Assembly: GCA_013141505.1 (NCBI GenBank) | Contig: JABFQX010000011.1 | Coordinates: 67,631-107,811, forward strand | Direction of reading: 5' to 3' | DNA: 40,181 nt | Source: Methyloglobulus sp. | GTDB taxonomy: Bacteria > Pseudomonadota > Gammaproteobacteria > Methylococcales > Methylomonadaceae | Shown here: one piece after another, positions 39,118 through 40,181 of the stretch | Layout: each line of letters begins with the position of its first letter | Numbering within the stretch: the first letter of the stretch is position 1 | Translations under genes and position numbers: made by a program | The notes under the pieces: model-generated | The model's database searches: none | What the model saw: only the letters and a program-made list of their open reading frames with translations | Told to the model about the DNA's origin: nothing

Positions 39118-39320
39118 TTTCAATAGGTGTGTGGAAATTGGCTTGTATAGTCGCGTATCTTCAACAGATGTCAAAGCCGTAAAGCTCGCGGAAGGTTAAA
39201 AAAATTATTTGTAAAGAAATTATTGTTACAATGACCACCATTATTTCAACCCGAACAGTGCGCCTTTGTTCGGCGCATCCTACCAGCAGGGTATTTTGAA
39301 AAACACCTGTCAATGAAGGA

Positions 39321-39612
39321 GTACACGGAAGCGTAACGCGAGTGGAGCGGTGTACGACGACCCCCGCGTAGCCGTAGGGGCCGGGCGTGTTGACGGAGTT
39401 GGAGCGCGAGCGGAAGCGTAGTCAACATGCAAGGCCATCCGACACGGCGTCAAGTCATTTGGGCAGTCGTGATGCACAGCGTACCGAAGGGGAGTTGTGC
39501 ATCGTGACGAACCGAGGACGAACGCGGGCAGCCGAAGGCATTAACCGCCACGTGATTTTTCGCCGCTAAAATCGGATGGATCCCATTTTAGCTTTCGCGA
39601 AAAATAGTGGCG
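39321..39612 (+). ncRNA. Strongly structured element, possible HEARO/omega-RNA
   Basis: A chain of hairpins with no credible protein: GTACAC 39321-39326 with GTGTAC 39350-39355; GTGTTGAC 39387-39394 with GTCAACAT 39421-39428; a 13-pair stem 39466-39478 with 39496-39508 (two G-U pairs); and a long 3' hairpin 39546-39572 with 39585-39612. The first two loops both contain GGAAGCGTA and GGAGCG. The overall style, and the pattern TGTGCATCGTGACG followed by GGCATTAACCGCC, fit my memory of HEARO, the omega RNA of IscB nucleases. No iscB is in the window, so it may be a stand-alone copy. Sequence 39118-39320 upstream holds only a weak hairpin (39259-39277). The strand assigned is inference from that resemblance. 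Confidence 0.5.
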
Positions 39613-39619
39613 CGCTTAT

Positions 39620-40033
39620 ATGGCAATGTTAAACAATTTTTTTGACGATCTAAGAGGTTATCGCGAAGGTCTATTGGCACAAGGTTTTTGGGCGTTGCAA
39701 ATATATCGTTTTGGCCATTTTCGGTACAGTTTTACCAATAAAGCGATACGGATAATACGCGGTATTGTGATACACGGATTATCGGTAATTGGCGACGATT
39801 GTATGATTCGCCAAGGCGTGACTATAGGAAATCGGCATGTAGACAAGCCATTAGAAGCACCAATATTGGGTTCGCGGGTGAACGTTGGTGCCGGAGCAAA
39901 AATTCTCGGTAAAATCGTAATTGGAGACGATGTTGATATCGGCGCAAACGCAGTTGTGATTAAAGATGTGCCGACAAATCACATCGCTGTTGGCGTTCCT
40001 GCAGTCAATAAGCCGCGTCCGTACGGCGGTTGA
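39620..40033 (+). CDS. Serine acetyltransferase-like hexapeptide protein, internally shortened
   Basis: 137 residues. The N-terminal DLRGYREGLLAQGFWALQIY and the C-terminal NVGAGAKILGKIVIGDDVDIGANAVVIKDVP, given in pieces, are typical of small serine acetyltransferase-like proteins. Related proteins are about 180 residues. Here RFGHFRYSFTNKAIRIIRG runs directly into IVIHGLSVIGDD, skipping the first helix turns with the His-containing segment that holds the catalytic His-Asp pair in serine acetyltransferases. An in-frame deletion of roughly 40 residues is the simplest reading. It may be inactive, or act as a non-catalytic homologue. It starts eight bases after the 3' hairpin of the structured element. 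Confidence 0.78.
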   Translation: MAMLNNFFDDLRGYREGLLAQGFWALQIYRFGHFRYSFTNKAIRIIRGIVIHGLSVIGDDCMIRQGVTIGNRHVDKPLEAPILGSRVNVGAGAKILGKIVIGDDVDIGANAVVIKDVPTNHIAVGVPAVNKPRPYGG

Positions 40034-40132
40034 ATTGTAAGGTGGTTCCGCATACGAGACTGTGAAAGTATTATTTTCACCCCATATGATATAATGTAAT
40101 CGATTGATAAATATAATGAGTTTCATATAAAC

Positions 40133-40181
40133 ATGACCTCACGCCGCTACAAATCTGTTGCCGACCGTCAGCAAACCAGCT
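40133..40181 (+). CDS. Start of a possible transposase, cut by the window edge
   Basis: ATG 40133 opens MTSRRYKSVADRQQTS and runs off the window end. The short N-terminus with basic residues followed by a DRxQxx pattern is reminiscent of IS1182/IS5-type transposases, whose N-terminal segment leads into LLP...DY. Sixteen residues are too few for a real assignment. If correct it would explain the disturbed state of the last kilobase. No terminal inverted repeat can be checked within the window. Confidence 0.35.
   Translation, partial: MTSRRYKSVADRQQTS

Noticed and set aside
39387-39569. 60-residue ORF inside the structured element
   Set aside because: Rich in Arg, Glu, Ser and Thr without any fold pattern, no ribosome binding site, and fully covered by hairpins; best seen as a by-product of the RNA-like element.

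Overview
This window looks like chromosomal DNA of a free-living gammaproteobacterium. The evidence is a set of recognisable housekeeping genes in gammaproteobacterial arrangements: yffB-like/dapE, ilvBH with ilvC, PBP1B, lolA-rarA and trpS. The VPLPA-CTERM sorting signal at 26.7 kb and the abundant small inverted repeats would fit a methanotroph of the order Methylococcales. That placement is inference: no methane-oxidation or rRNA gene is present to settle it.

Layout. 0-4.6 kb: a two-gene signalling operon, a BarA-type hybrid histidine kinase followed by a REC-GGDEF-EAL cyclic-di-GMP protein. 4.7-10.9 kb (minus strand): an M48 lipoprotein protease and the lysine/diaminopimelate genes dapC, dapD and dapE with a YffB/ArsC-like gene. 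A HipA-like kinase, a DUF3037 protein and a small unknown gene sit between dapD and dapE. 11-14 kb: a DUF2797 zinc protein and an exported seven-bladed beta-propeller protein. 14.2-19 kb: branched-chain amino acid genes ilvB-ilvH and ilvC, separated by an unknown membrane-anchored protein and a ParE/RelE-type toxin-antitoxin pair. 19-21 kb: a DUF6973-like protein, a Wzx-type flippase and tRNA-Ser(UGA). 21.4-25.8 kb: mrcB, lolA, rarA.

26-31 kb: a VPLPA-CTERM secreted protein, then a minus-strand CinA-like gene and AEC transporter, then a TauE/SafE-like (COG2836) membrane protein with a short sigma-54 activator. 31.4-33.9 kb: a complete ABC importer of the nitrate/sulfonate/taurine type. 34-36.7 kb: trpS, an unknown membrane protein and an IMPACT/YigZ protein. 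36.6-39.1 kb: an unknown membrane protein, a dynamin-like membrane GTPase and a small lipoprotein. The last kilobase (39.2-40.2 kb) looks like a mobile or decaying patch: a strongly structured non-coding element, a hexapeptide acetyltransferase lacking an internal segment, and what may be the start of a transposase.

The most interesting points are: (1) the structured 39.3-39.6 kb element, which I think is a HEARO/omega-RNA-like RNA with no IscB gene in view; (2) the HipA-like kinase/DUF3037 pair, translationally coupled and placed inside the dap cluster; (3) the parallel insertion of an accessory cassette into the ilv cluster; (4) the dynamin-like GTPase with an altered P-loop; and (5) a set of dispersed inverted-repeat elements, two of which (4.6 kb and 26 kb) clearly belong to one family.
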